Positions 1-8,996 of a stretch of 64,000 nucleotides of DNA are shown one piece after another. Source of the stretch: Bacillus pumilus (GTDB lineage: Bacteria; Bacillota; Bacilli; Bacillales; Bacillaceae); NCBI RefSeq assembly GCF_002744245.1, contig NZ_NKHG01000110.1:23583-87582 (forward strand), in the 5' to 3' direction. Below the pieces are notes generated by a model, which was given only the letters and a program-made list of their open reading frames with translations, was not told where the DNA came from and made no database searches. Made by a program: the position numbers and the translations under genes. The stretch's first letter is position 1, and the number at the start of each line of letters is the position of its first letter.

Positions 1-388
1 TTTGTCGTCCATTGTACAGCGATATCAGAAGCAATATTTTCATCATGGACTGACGTTTTATCATGCACAGCGCTCGTTTTTTAAAGAGCATGAAGTGATG
101 GAGACTTATGAGAAGGCCTTAGACTTTTTTATCGTCAATCATACGCTTCATTGTATGCTTAATGAATGGAAGAGCCAGAATTCCCTCTCTTTTCAGGAAA
201 AGCTTGATCACATGCGGGAAATGGTGACACACGAGGCCTTTCAGCATGCAGTCAAACAAGTGGAACCATCGAAGCTCACCGTGCGAAAGCGAATGATTTT
301 ATTTCTTGCAAAGTGTCAGTGGGTTTATCCGCTTTCTGCCGCAGCTTCAAGCTATCAAAAATGGATCGAATATCAAACGAGGAAATAG
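1..388 (+). CDS. C-terminal part of an Eps-type glycosyltransferase (gene runs in from the left)
   Basis: The reading frame is open from base 2 and ends at 388, so only about the last 128 residues are present and the catalytic GT-A fold lies outside the window. What remains is a helical, basic tail typical of the C-terminus of EpsH/EpsJ-like family 2 glycosyltransferases, which add sugars to the biofilm exopolysaccharide repeat unit at the inner membrane face. The assignment rests on position: the next gene is epsI, only 11 bases downstream, and epsK, epsL, epsM and epsN follow. EpsH is favoured because in B. subtilis epsH directly precedes epsI. No signature residue is visible in the fragment. 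Confidence 0.7.
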   Translation, partial: LSSIVQRYQKQYFHHGLTFYHAQRSFFKEHEVMETYEKALDFFIVNHTLHCMLNEWKSQNSLSFQEKLDHMREMVTHEAFQHAVKQVEPSKLTVRKRMILFLAKCQWVYPLSAAASSYQKWIEYQTRK

Positions 389-399
389 GAGTGATGAGG

Positions 400-1422
400 T
401 TGACATTGCAGCAATTGAAGACACACGCCGCAGAGTGGCTGCTCTTAAAGGTCAAATATCCGCTTGAGTATAGACTGAGCCGCCGCAGGCTGCCAGAGCT
501 GAGTCATCAGAAGAAAATCATTCTCACGCTGCTGCCAGCGCATGATAATTTAGGTGATCATGCCATTGCCTATGCGAGTTACTGTTTTTTACAAAAACAC
601 TTTCCAGACTATCAAATCGTTGAAGTGGATATGAGAGAGATGTATCGTCTAGCACGCCCGCTAAAGCACGCACGGCACCCGGAAGACATCGTCTGTATCA
701 TCGGTGGGGGCAATATGGGGGATTTATACCGGTATGAAGAATGGACAAGACAGTTTATCATGAACACCTTCCAGTCATATCCCATGATTCAGCTGCCCGC
801 TACAGTTCATTTTACAGAAACAAAGAGAGGAAAAAGGGAAGAACGTCGTGCGATTCAAACATATGCAAACCACCCGCGGCTCCTTCTCATGGCAAGAGAT
901 CAAACAACATATGATTGGATGAAGAGACATTTTCCTAATAAGGATGTGTGGAAACAGCCTGATATGGTTCTGACGTTAGACGAATCATCAAAAGAGCAAA
1001 AACGTGAAGGGGTTCTGCTTTGTTTGCGTGAAGATAAGGAAGCTTACCTTACCCATGAGGAGCGGCAGCAATTACAGCAGCATGTAAAAGAGACATATGA
1101 TCAAGTCGGTTTCATCACAACGACAATTGGCAAACGGGTGGATCGAGCCACTCGCTTCGAGGAATTATCAGCCTTATGGACGCAATTAAGACAAGCGCAA
1201 GTCGTCGTGACAGATCGATTACATGGCATGATCTTTTGTGCAATTACGAAAACACCGTGTGTGGTCCTCAGATCGTTTGATCATAAGGTGATGGAAGGGT
1301 ATGAATGGGTGTCGCATCTTCCGTTTTTGACACTTTTGAAAGAACCAGATGAGGCAGCTGTGAAAAAGGCAATTTTTCAGTATATGAAGACAAGCGGTCA
1401 AAAGGGAGAGGAAGCTGGATGA
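400..1422 (+). CDS. epsI: EpsI, exopolysaccharide pyruvyl transferase family protein
   Basis: Polysaccharide pyruvyl transferase family protein of about 340 residues, close to the 358 of B. subtilis EpsI, expected to add pyruvate ketals to the exopolysaccharide. Recognisable family blocks are HDNLGDHAIAYAS near the N-terminus, CIIGGGNMGDLYRYEEWTR in the middle and VVTDRLHGMIFCA near the C-terminus. I chose the TTG at 400 because AGGAG lies 8 bases upstream and the resulting start, MTLQQLKTHAAEWLLLKVKYP-like, aligns residue for residue with the remembered B. subtilis EpsI start; ATG at 394 would sit only 2 bases from that ribosome site. It follows the glycosyltransferase in the same operon. 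In B. subtilis the gene epsJ comes next; here epsK follows directly. Confidence 0.9.
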   Translation: MTLQQLKTHAAEWLLLKVKYPLEYRLSRRRLPELSHQKKIILTLLPAHDNLGDHAIAYASYCFLQKHFPDYQIVEVDMREMYRLARPLKHARHPEDIVCIIGGGNMGDLYRYEEWTRQFIMNTFQSYPMIQLPATVHFTETKRGKREERRAIQTYANHPRLLLMARDQTTYDWMKRHFPNKDVWKQPDMVLTLDESSKEQKREGVLLCLREDKEAYLTHEERQQLQQHVKETYDQVGFITTTIGKRVDRATRFEELSALWTQLRQAQVVVTDRLHGMIFCAITKTPCVVLRSFDHKVMEGYEWVSHLPFLTLLKEPDEAAVKKAIFQYMKTSGQKGEEAG

Positions 1423-1450
1423 TGGTCCTTACATACTGCGTGAAAGCACA

Positions 1451-2980
1451 ATGAATCGTGCGTTTCTTTATAATGTCAGTGCGAACCTAATGACCTTTGT
1501 CTTGATGATGCTTATGTCGGTGTGTTTAACGCCTTATATTGTCCATACGCTTGGAGTGGAAGCATTCGGCTTGATTCATCTTACGCAAAATATGATCAAC
1601 TATTTATCGGTCATTACGGCTTCATTAAGTGCTGTTGTTGTGCGTTTTTTTTCCGTGGCGGCTCATAAAGGGGAGATGGAAAAGGCGCAGCGCTATCTCG
1701 CTTCTTATTTCGTCAGTTCCATTTTTTTATCAATTGGTCTCTTTTTAACTTGTCTGTTATTGTCTCAGCAGCTGATCAATTGGCTCCATGTGCCTGTTCA
1801 TCTTGCAAAAGATACACAGATCGCCTTTATTTTAGGGGGTCTTTTATTTATGCTCAATTTCGTCATGTCAGGCATTGGCGCTGCACCATTTTATGCGAAT
1901 CAGTTATATGTATCAAGTGCTGGGCAAGCCGTTCAGATGTTTTGCAGGGCGTTCGTCATTGTGATTTTGTTTACATTTACGACACCCACCATTTGGCATA
2001 TTCCGCTCGCGGCCGTCATTGGGAGTTTAGCGGCTATGGGTGTTGGCCTTTATTATTTTAAGAAACTCATTCCTTGGTTTTCGTTTAAGTGGCGTCATGT
2101 CTCGTTATCATCTAGTCTCACTCTTGTTCGCTCAGGGGTATGGCATTCATTTGAGCAAATGGGGATCTTGTTATTTTTACAAATCGATTTATTGATGACC
2201 AACTTACTGATTGGTGCGGAGGCGACTGGACAGTATGCCGCCATTTTACAATTCCCATTATTATTGCGAACACTTGCAGGGACACTCGCGGTTGTGTTTG
2301 CGCCAACAATCACAAAATTTTATTCGAATCAGGACGAACAGGGACTCATTCAATATGCCGCCAAAGCCATAAAGTGGAGTGGTTTATTTGTTGCGTTCCC
2401 AGCCGCTCTTCTAGGAGGTCTTGCCGGCCCGCTTATGCTTCTATGGCTTGGACCAGCCTTTGAGGAGCTGAAATGGCTTCTGATGATTCATGCTGCTTAC
2501 TTGTGCTTGACTTTGATGTTTTTACCACTGACATATGTACCGACCGCCTTTAATCGATTTAAAATTCCAGCGGTTGTCACGCTTATTTTAGGCGCTTCCA
2601 ATGTGCTTTTTGCCTATGGATTGACGCATATGCTTCAGCTTGGTTTATATGGCATTGCATCAGCGGGGGCGATTGTTTTATTGATCAAAAATATCGTGTT
2701 TCTCCCATTGTATACGTCCAAAATCACGAAACAGAACAGCGCAATTTTTTACAAACATACGGTGGTACCGCTATTGGGGGCTTTGTTTATTTGGGGTGTC
2801 TGCGTGGCGATAGAGTTTGTATATGACGTGACCTCATGGTGGGAGCTGTTTTGTATTGGAGGAATTTGTTTCATTCTCTACATGGGCTACTTGTACCAAT
2901 TTGCAGGAACAAAACAAGAGCGAATGCAGCTGATGCGTAAGGTGAAACAAGCCGCCGCTGAACGAGCTGTCTCCCGCTAG
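1451..2980 (+). CDS. epsK: EpsK, lipid-linked oligosaccharide flippase (MVF/Wzx type)
   Basis: Polytopic membrane protein of 509 residues with about 12 to 14 hydrophobic segments and the polysaccharide-transporter (MOP superfamily) organisation. It is expected to flip the undecaprenyl-linked exopolysaccharide repeat unit across the membrane. The N-terminus, FLYNVSANLMTFV followed by LTPYIVHTLG and GLIHLTQNMINYLSV, matches the remembered EpsK of B. subtilis (505 residues). The start at 1451 gives that N-terminus, although no strong ribosome site lies just upstream, so translation may be coupled to epsI, which ends 28 bases earlier. It lies between epsI and epsL in a single transcription unit. 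Confidence 0.9.
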   Translation: MNRAFLYNVSANLMTFVLMMLMSVCLTPYIVHTLGVEAFGLIHLTQNMINYLSVITASLSAVVVRFFSVAAHKGEMEKAQRYLASYFVSSIFLSIGLFLTCLLLSQQLINWLHVPVHLAKDTQIAFILGGLLFMLNFVMSGIGAAPFYANQLYVSSAGQAVQMFCRAFVIVILFTFTTPTIWHIPLAAVIGSLAAMGVGLYYFKKLIPWFSFKWRHVSLSSSLTLVRSGVWHSFEQMGILLFLQIDLLMTNLLIGAEATGQYAAILQFPLLLRTLAGTLAVVFAPTITKFYSNQDEQGLIQYAAKAIKWSGLFVAFPAALLGGLAGPLMLLWLGPAFEELKWLLMIHAAYLCLTLMFLPLTYVPTAFNRFKIPAVVTLILGASNVLFAYGLTHMLQLGLYGIASAGAIVLLIKNIVFLPLYTSKITKQNSAIFYKHTVVPLLGALFIWGVCVAIEFVYDVTSWWELFCIGGICFILYMGYLYQFAGTKQERMQLMRKVKQAAAERAVSR

Positions 2981-3000
2981 TGTGAAAAGGAGATTCAATC

Positions 3001-3594
3001 ATGAAAAGAATGATAGATGTGATCGTGGCACTGACTCTGCTCATAGCAGGCAGTCTTCTTTTTCTTCTCATCTATGGACTGATTAGGTGGAAAATTGGTG
3101 CTCCTGTGGTGTTTCGACAGGAACGGCCCGGTCTGCATGGCCGGCCGTTTATGCTGTATAAATTTCGGACGATGACCGACGAACGCGATGAACATGGCGT
3201 GCTATTGCCAGATCATCTCCGATTAACGAAAACCGGCACCATGATCCGCAAGCTCAGTCTTGATGAACTGCCGCAGCTAGTGAATGTGCTCAAAGGAGAG
3301 CTCAGTCTTGTAGGGCCAAGGCCTCTTTTGATGGAGTATTTACCAATGTATACAGAGGAACAAGCAAGGCGGCACCTTGTGAAGCCTGGCATCACAGGAT
3401 GGGCTCAGGTAAACGGAAGGAACACCCTCTCATGGGAGGAGAAATTTGCCTATGACCTCTGGTATGTTGAGCATCAATCGTTTTGGCTGGATATGAAAAT
3501 TTTATGGATGACCTTGTTGAAAGTGATGAAAACAGAGGGGGTGCAGCAGCCGCATCATGCAACAGCTGAAAAATTCAAAGGAACCGATACTTAA
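3001..3594 (+). CDS. epsL: EpsL, initiating sugar transferase (bacterial sugar transferase / PglC family)
   Basis: A 197-residue priming phosphoglycosyl transferase that moves a sugar phosphate onto undecaprenyl phosphate to start each exopolysaccharide unit. One N-terminal membrane helix (residues about 7-27) is followed by the family core: RPGLHGRPFMLYKFRTMT, the SLDELPQLVNVLKGELSLVG segment with the D-E pair needed for catalysis in this family, GPRPLL and the KPGITGWAQVNGRN block. A strong ribosome site (AAAAGGAG) precedes the ATG. Its 3' end overlaps epsM by 38 bases, which suggests coupled translation. Confidence 0.93.
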   Translation: MKRMIDVIVALTLLIAGSLLFLLIYGLIRWKIGAPVVFRQERPGLHGRPFMLYKFRTMTDERDEHGVLLPDHLRLTKTGTMIRKLSLDELPQLVNVLKGELSLVGPRPLLMEYLPMYTEEQARRHLVKPGITGWAQVNGRNTLSWEEKFAYDLWYVEHQSFWLDMKILWMTLLKVMKTEGVQQPHHATAEKFKGTDT

Positions 3595-4246
3595 TCAACA
3601 AACCATAGGTTTAATTGGGGCTGGTGGACATAGCAAAGTCATTCAGGATTTGATTTTTGCGCACCCTGATTACTCATTGTGTGTCGTATTAGACGATCAA
3701 TTTGAAGAGGCTGTCACTCAGAACGGCATTCTCTATGGACCGATCTCCATGAGTGAGCAGCTGAGTGAGGACATGCCTCACACCAAATGGCTGATTGCTA
3801 TTGGACAAAACGAGATAAGACAGATGGTCAAGAAACGTCTCTCGTTTGAAAACATGGCGTTTGCCACACTCATTCATCCGGCAGCGGTCATTAGTCCATC
3901 AGCCGCTATCGGAAGTGGAAGTGTGGTGATGGCAAGGGCTGTTGTCCAAGCAGATGCAGTCATCGGTGAACATGCGATTATCAACACAGGATCAGTCGTG
4001 GAGCATGACTGCTTACTTGCATCCTTTGTTCACCTTTCACCAGGATCAGTCCTTACCGGCTGTGTTTCCGTATGCGAGGGTGCTCATATTGGTGCAGGTG
4101 CTGTCGTGACACCTGGAACATCAATCGGAAGCTGGGCTGTCATTGGCGCAGGAGCGGCAGTGATCAGGGATATACGGGAGCAGAAGGTCGCAGTAGGGGT
4201 TCCTGCAATTGAGATCAAAGATCGGAGAGAGGGTGGGAAATCATGA
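3557..4246 (+). CDS. epsM: EpsM, sugar O/N-acetyltransferase (PglD-like, left-handed beta helix)
   Basis: A 229-residue acetyltransferase of the PglD/NeuD family, thought to acetylate the amino sugar made by EpsN. The N-terminal Rossmann-like part carries IGLIGAGGHSKVIQ (residues 17-30). The C-terminal half is a hexapeptide-repeat beta helix (about residues 105-220), with the conserved VVEHDC block in which His150 is the likely catalytic base. The ATG at 3557 lies inside the end of epsL. The shorter B. subtilis protein starts close to the IGLIGAGG block, so a later start is possible, but no good start codon lies there. The stop overlaps the epsN start by 4 bases. Confidence 0.9.
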   Translation: MQQLKNSKEPILNQQTIGLIGAGGHSKVIQDLIFAHPDYSLCVVLDDQFEEAVTQNGILYGPISMSEQLSEDMPHTKWLIAIGQNEIRQMVKKRLSFENMAFATLIHPAAVISPSAAIGSGSVVMARAVVQADAVIGEHAIINTGSVVEHDCLLASFVHLSPGSVLTGCVSVCEGAHIGAGAVVTPGTSIGSWAVIGAGAAVIRDIREQKVAVGVPAIEIKDRREGGKS

Positions 4247-5421
4247 AGGAACGAAAGAGAATTTACTTATCTCCTCCTCATATGAGTGGAAAGGAATATA
4301 TGAAAATAGAGGAAGCCTTTCAAAGTAATTGGATTGCGCCGTTAGGGCCTCTTGTCAATGAATTTGAGCAAGTGGTCGCGGGTTATGCGGGGGTGAAGGC
4401 AGGAGCGGCTTTATCTTCAGGAACAGCAGCGATTCATCTTGCCTTAAAGCTAATTGGCGTTCAAAAAGATGACATTGTCTTTTGTTCCACACTCACATTT
4501 GTTGCAAGTGCAAATCCTATTTTATATGAACAGGCGATGCCCGTTTTTATTGACTCTGAAAGGGATACATGGAATATGTGTCCGCTTGCTTTAGAGAAAG
4601 CCTTTGTTGAAGCAAAACGTCTTGGAAAAAGGCCCCGCGCAGTCATTGTCGTTCATTTATATGGACAAAGTGCGAAAATGGATGACATCATGGAGTTATG
4701 TGAAGCGTATGATGTGCCGATCATTGAAGATGCTGCTGAATCGTTAGGCGCTATGTATAAAGGAAGAAAAAGCGGCTCAATGGGAAGATTTGGCGTCTAT
4801 TCTTTTAATGGAAATAAAATCATTACAACGTCAGGGGGCGGAATGCTTGTGAGTGATGATGAAGCTGCCATCGAACGATGCCGTTTTCTTGCTTCACAGG
4901 CGAGAGAACCTGCCAGGCATTATGAGCATCAAGAAGCTGGGTACAACTATCGCATGAGCAACCTACTAGCAGGTGTGGGGATCGCCCAAATGGATGTATT
5001 AAACGAGCGTGTGGAGCAAAAGCGTCGCATTTTCCAGAGATACAAGGACGCTTTGTCTGAAATAGAAGGCCTTCATTTTATGCCAGAATATCAAGAAACC
5101 AAGTCTAACCGCTGGCTGACCACATTGACCATTGATCGTGATGCACAGATTCATCCAGTGGACATCATTGATACGTTAGAAAAAGAACAGATCGAAGCAA
5201 GGCGAGTATGGAAGCCGCTGCACCAGCAGCCGCTGTTTCGTGATTGTCCATTTTATACAGCCGCCAAAGGAACCCCTGAATCCGAATTATTATTTCAAAC
5301 TGGCCTTTGTCTGCCATCTGGAACAAGCATGACAGAAGTAGAACAGGAGCGTATCATTGACACACTACGTGACGTCCTGCGAGAAAAAACATCCACCTCA
5401 TCACAGGCTGCTCGTTCATAA
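4243..5421 (+). CDS. epsN: EpsN, PLP-dependent sugar aminotransferase (DegT/DnrJ/EryC1/StrS)
   Basis: A 392-residue pyridoxal phosphate aminotransferase. Together with EpsC (a dehydratase, outside the window) and EpsM it is expected to make a bacillosamine-type di-N-acetylated sugar. Family marks: SSGTAAIHLAL (phosphate binding), the IEDAAESLGA block with the cofactor-contacting Asp, and SFNGNKIITTSGGG, in which Lys192 is the Schiff-base lysine. The start overlaps the epsM stop (ATGA) and is preceded by GAGGGTGGG. A terminator hairpin overlaps its stop codon, so epsN is the last gene of the operon here. B. subtilis has one more gene, epsO, which is absent at this position. Confidence 0.93.
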   Translation: MKERKRIYLSPPHMSGKEYMKIEEAFQSNWIAPLGPLVNEFEQVVAGYAGVKAGAALSSGTAAIHLALKLIGVQKDDIVFCSTLTFVASANPILYEQAMPVFIDSERDTWNMCPLALEKAFVEAKRLGKRPRAVIVVHLYGQSAKMDDIMELCEAYDVPIIEDAAESLGAMYKGRKSGSMGRFGVYSFNGNKIITTSGGGMLVSDDEAAIERCRFLASQAREPARHYEHQEAGYNYRMSNLLAGVGIAQMDVLNERVEQKRRIFQRYKDALSEIEGLHFMPEYQETKSNRWLTTLTIDRDAQIHPVDIIDTLEKEQIEARRVWKPLHQQPLFRDCPFYTAAKGTPESELLFQTGLCLPSGTSMTEVEQERIIDTLRDVLREKTSTSSQAARS

Positions 5422-5440
5422 GCAGCCTGCCTCTCTTTTT
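5404..5440 (+). terminator. Terminator of the eps operon
   Basis: An 8-bp stem, AGGCTGCT (5405-5412) pairing with AGCAGCCT (5421-5428), is followed by CTCTCTTTTT. The left arm lies inside the end of epsN, which shows the operon stops here. Confidence 0.85.
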
Positions 5441-5504
5441 ATTAAATTCATCAATTTATGGAATATAAAGGAATATGTATTGTTATATCGTTTCAAATAT
5501 GATC

Positions 5505-5547
5505 TTGACAACGGTGTACTTCCTCCTTAAAATGAAAATGATTATCA
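5505..5547 (+). promoter_or_regulatory. Sigma-A promoter with an overlapping Fur box
   Basis: TTGACA (5505-5510), a 17-base spacer and TAAAAT (5528-5533) form a near-consensus sigma-A promoter. TGAAAATGATTATCA at 5533-5547 matches the Fur 7-1-7 consensus TGATAATNATTATCA at all specified positions but one and starts on the last base of the -10. Binding of Fur there would block transcription. This predicts iron-repressed expression of the downstream ABC transporter. The site is read by eye, and a related repressor recognising a similar palindrome cannot be excluded. Confidence 0.75.
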
Positions 5548-5570
5548 GCATCAATTAGGAGGAGCAACTT

Positions 5571-7190
5571 ATGTCTGTTTGGATAAATTTTCCGAAAATT
5601 AAAATAAATACGATATTACCTTTCCTACTGATCTTCTTACTAGTAGGATGCTCTCAAGCAAACAGTGGAGCAGGTGGAAAGAAGGATCATCCTGACATGA
5701 TCACAATGGCATGGCCAAGAGATATTGGTGAAATGAATCCGCATGTTTATAACCCATCACAATTGTTTGCCCAATCGATGATATATGAGCCATTGGTCAG
5801 CTACCAAAAAAATGGAAAGCTGAAACCAGAATTAGCGAAGTCATGGGATGTCTCAAAAGATGGCAAAGTGTATACGTTCCATTTAAGAGACGGTGTGACA
5901 TTCTCAGATGGCTCTGAATTTAATGCTAACATTGTCAAAAAGAACTTTGATACGATTCTAAAGAACAAAGATTTACATAGCTGGTTAGGTGTTATTAAGA
6001 AAATCAAAAAGACAGAAGTCGTGGACAAGCTGACCTTTAAACTCACATTAACAGAACCTTATTATCCAACTGTTCAAGAATTAGCAGTCGTTCGTCCGGT
6101 TCGTTTCTTAGGTGAAGCAGGCTTTCCTAAAAATGAAGATACGTCAAAAGGAATTGAAAAACCAGTTGGCACAGGCCCTTGGGTCTTAAAAACGTATAAA
6201 AAAGATGACTATGCGATTTTCGAACGAAATGATCACTATTGGGGAGAGAAACCAAAGGTCAAGGAAATCAAAGTGAAGGTCATCCCTGATGCTGAAACGA
6301 GAGTAATGGCCTTTGAAAAAGGCGATGTGGATTTACTTTATGGAGAAGGAACGATTAGTCTTGATGCATTCAAACAGCTAGAGGCAAGCGGCAAGTATGA
6401 AACCAACATGTCAGAGCCTGTTGCAACGAGACAGCTTGTCATGAATACAAAAATAGATCAGCTTTCAGATGAGAAGGTCCGTCATGCCCTTCAATATGCC
6501 ATCAATAAGAAATCGATGGTGGAAGGGGTGACCTCTGGCTTAGAGGAGGAAGCAGATCACATTTTGCCGACAAACATGCCATATACGTCTAATATTAAGG
6601 TGAAGTCTTTCCAATATGATGTAGACAAAGCAAAAACATTGCTAGATGAAGCGGGCTGGACACTTCCAAAAGGTAAATCCGTTCGTGAAAAAGATGGGAA
6701 AAAGCTTGAATTTAGTATGATGTATGACTCTGCAGAATCGATTCAAAAAGCAATGGCTGAAACGCTGCAGGCAGAATGGGCGGCAATTGGCGTTGGCGTT
6801 AAACTCGAAGGAGTAGAACTGGCGACGCAGGTTCAACGGTTTAAAGCCAATAAGTTCGATATGAACTTCTTTAGCAACTACGGAGCACCGTATGATCCAC
6901 ATACATTTATAAACGTCGTCTCGTCAGATGGTTTTGGATTCAAAGAGGCCATCTCAGCGTATCCAAATAAGGAAAAGCTGCTCAAAGAAATGAACGAAAT
7001 TCCATCAACAACAAATGAAAACAAACGACAAGCACTTTATTCGTCGATCTTATCTTCTTTGCAAGATCAAGGAGCGATTGTGCCAATCTCTTATTTTAAA
7101 AAGACAGCTGTGTATCAAAAAAATGTGAAGGACTTTGAGTTTCCTGCGAATCGCGACGAACATCCATTCACAGGCATCACGTTGAAGTAA
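5571..7190 (+). CDS. nikA: NikA/CntA-type metal-chelate-binding lipoprotein of an ABC importer
   Basis: A 539-residue family 5 solute-binding lipoprotein with a hydrophobic signal and lipobox LVGC (Cys27). It resembles the nickel-binding subgroup rather than general oligopeptide binders: the segment ITMAWPRDIGEMNPHVYNPS and the downstream QSMIYEPLV, GTGPWVL, NDHYWGEKPK, NKKSMVEG and GAPYDPHTF blocks track E. coli NikA from memory. It should capture a metal complex (nickel, cobalt or zinc with a small chelator such as histidine or an opine metallophore) outside the membrane. E. coli NikA has a histidine (His416) just before its GAPYDPH segment, which I do not see here, so the bound complex may differ. 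It is the first gene of a five-gene operon behind a Fur-box promoter, and AGGAGG precedes the ATG. Confidence 0.8.
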   Translation: MSVWINFPKIKINTILPFLLIFLLVGCSQANSGAGGKKDHPDMITMAWPRDIGEMNPHVYNPSQLFAQSMIYEPLVSYQKNGKLKPELAKSWDVSKDGKVYTFHLRDGVTFSDGSEFNANIVKKNFDTILKNKDLHSWLGVIKKIKKTEVVDKLTFKLTLTEPYYPTVQELAVVRPVRFLGEAGFPKNEDTSKGIEKPVGTGPWVLKTYKKDDYAIFERNDHYWGEKPKVKEIKVKVIPDAETRVMAFEKGDVDLLYGEGTISLDAFKQLEASGKYETNMSEPVATRQLVMNTKIDQLSDEKVRHALQYAINKKSMVEGVTSGLEEEADHILPTNMPYTSNIKVKSFQYDVDKAKTLLDEAGWTLPKGKSVREKDGKKLEFSMMYDSAESIQKAMAETLQAEWAAIGVGVKLEGVELATQVQRFKANKFDMNFFSNYGAPYDPHTFINVVSSDGFGFKEAISAYPNKEKLLKEMNEIPSTTNENKRQALYSSILSSLQDQGAIVPISYFKKTAVYQKNVKDFEFPANRDEHPFTGITLK

Positions 7191-7208
7191 CAGAAGGAAG
7201 GTAAGGAA

Positions 7209-8153
7209 ATGGGCCGCTACATGATCAAACGAATGCTTTCAATCATTCCTGTATTTCTATTAGCTACACTTTTCACAACTGGTATGATTCACCTTTCGCC
7301 AGTTGATCCGGCTGAAGCATATTTAGCAGCGGCTCATATCCAGCCTACTGATGAAATATTAGCGCAAAAACGAAGTGAATTCGGCTTAGATGAGCCGTTT
7401 TATATGCAATACCTTCATACAATTGAAAAAGTCATTCGCCTTGATTTTGGCCGGTCGTATATGTCAAATCAACCTGTGCTCGATGAGGTGATCTATAGAA
7501 TACCGGCGACCATTCAACTGGCGCTCACCAGTCTGCTGATGGCTATTTGTGTCAGCATTCCATTGGGCTTTTTCAGCGGCATGAGAAAAAATGGCGTTGT
7601 TGATCATGTGAGCCGGCTCATTTCTTTTTTAGGGGCATCTATCCCGACATTTGTCTTGGGGTATTTGCTCATCTTCTTTTTTTCAGTCAAGCTCGATCTC
7701 TTACCAGTTGAAGGTGTGGGTACGTGGGAGCATCTCGTGCTGCCGTCGATCACACTGGCAGTGCCTTTAATTGCGATGTATACGAGATTATTACGGGCAA
7801 GTGTGAGTGAGGCGCTTCAAGAGCCTTTCGTTCAATATGCGAGAATTAGAGGGTTAAAGGAACAGTCGATCATGTTCAAGCATGTACTTAGAATCGCGAT
7901 TTCGCCAATGCTGACAGGACTTGGGGTAAATCTTGGCAAGCTGCTGACAGGAACCATTATTGTAGAGGCAGTCTTTTCATGGCCAGGGTTTGGACGCTTT
8001 TTTATTGAAGCGATCTTTAACCGGGATCTACCGGTCATCCAATTCTATGTGTTGATGGCAGCATGTATCTTTATCTTGAGCAGTTTGATTGTTGATCTCC
8101 TTCAGCTGATCATTGACCCACGTATTTCGAGAAAGGAAGGCCGCCAGCGATGA
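7209..8153 (+). CDS. nikB: NikB-type ABC transporter permease
   Basis: A 314-residue inner-membrane permease with six predicted helices. It belongs to the DppB/OppB/NikB family, the first of the two permeases of peptide/nickel importers. The N-terminal LFTTGMIHLSPVDPAEAYL and the EAA-type cytoplasmic loop (QYARIRGLKEQSIMFKHVLR, about residues 210-229) that contacts the ATPases are typical. It begins 18 bases after nikA, with GAAGGTAAGG upstream, and its stop overlaps the start of nikC by 4 bases. In the family it forms the channel heterodimer with NikC. The substrate is inferred only from the neighbouring NikA-like binding protein. Confidence 0.8.
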   Translation: MGRYMIKRMLSIIPVFLLATLFTTGMIHLSPVDPAEAYLAAAHIQPTDEILAQKRSEFGLDEPFYMQYLHTIEKVIRLDFGRSYMSNQPVLDEVIYRIPATIQLALTSLLMAICVSIPLGFFSGMRKNGVVDHVSRLISFLGASIPTFVLGYLLIFFFSVKLDLLPVEGVGTWEHLVLPSITLAVPLIAMYTRLLRASVSEALQEPFVQYARIRGLKEQSIMFKHVLRIAISPMLTGLGVNLGKLLTGTIIVEAVFSWPGFGRFFIEAIFNRDLPVIQFYVLMAACIFILSSLIVDLLQLIIDPRISRKEGRQR

Positions 8154-8983
8154 TAACAAAAGTAAAACATCTCTTCTATCATCAAAAGGTGATCTCGATC
8201 TGCGTTTTGCTGCTCGGTCTCCTGCTCATTGTGACAGTATGTGCACCGTGGATCGCTCCACATGATCCGGCGGCTGTTAATCTTGCAATGAAGCTAAAGG
8301 GATCTTCATGGGAGTATCCTCTTGGCACAGATCAATTAGGAAGATGCAATTTATCTCGCATTCTATATGGGGCACGTATTTCGTTAGGCTGCGCCTTGCT
8401 CATCTTTCTCTCATCGCTATCTATTGGTTTAATTGTTGGATTGTTTGCCGGATATAAAGGCGGCTGGATCGATCACGTCTTGATGAGAATCTGCGACGGG
8501 GTCATGGCATTCCCGAACTTGGTGCTGATCCTTGGGCTAGTGGGTATTTTTGGCCCAGGGCTTTCTCAAGTCGTGCTTGCATTGATGCTTGTACAATGGG
8601 TGTATTACGCCCGCGTCTTTCGAGGGATGGTGCTAAGTTTAAAGGAGCAGAATTTTATCGCAGCTGCGAAAATCAGTGGAACTTCCCACTGGAACATTAT
8701 GAGAAAGCATATGATTCCAAATGTCCTGCCGCCTTTAGCAGTAATTGGAACACTTGAAATGGGCTGGGCGATTATGGACATTTCTGCTATGTCTTTTCTC
8801 GGTTTGGGGGTTCAGCCTCCTATGCCTGAATGGGGAGCGATGATCCATGAAGGGAAGTCGTACATCCAAACAAATCCTCAATTGATGCTATACCCAGGTC
8901 TTGTGATCATGGCTGTTGTCGTCCTGTTTAATTTACTAGGAGAAGCCCTTTCAGAGAAATATGGCATCAAACGTCGCATTTAA
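8150..8983 (+). CDS. nikC: NikC-type ABC transporter permease
   Basis: A 277-residue permease of the DppC/OppC/NikC family with about six helices. The family start APWIAPHDPAAVNLAMKL and the GTDQLGRCNLSRILYGARIS motif are visible, as is an EAA loop (IAAAKISGTSHWNIMRKHM). In many homologues the LGTDxxGRD motif carries Asp where this protein has Cys; whether that matters is unknown. Translation is coupled to nikB by an ATGA overlap. It pairs with NikB to form the membrane channel. Confidence 0.8.
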   Translation: MITKVKHLFYHQKVISICVLLLGLLLIVTVCAPWIAPHDPAAVNLAMKLKGSSWEYPLGTDQLGRCNLSRILYGARISLGCALLIFLSSLSIGLIVGLFAGYKGGWIDHVLMRICDGVMAFPNLVLILGLVGIFGPGLSQVVLALMLVQWVYYARVFRGMVLSLKEQNFIAAAKISGTSHWNIMRKHMIPNVLPPLAVIGTLEMGWAIMDISAMSFLGLGVQPPMPEWGAMIHEGKSYIQTNPQLMLYPGLVIMAVVVLFNLLGEALSEKYGIKRRI

Positions 8984-8996
8984 AGGAATGAGCAAA

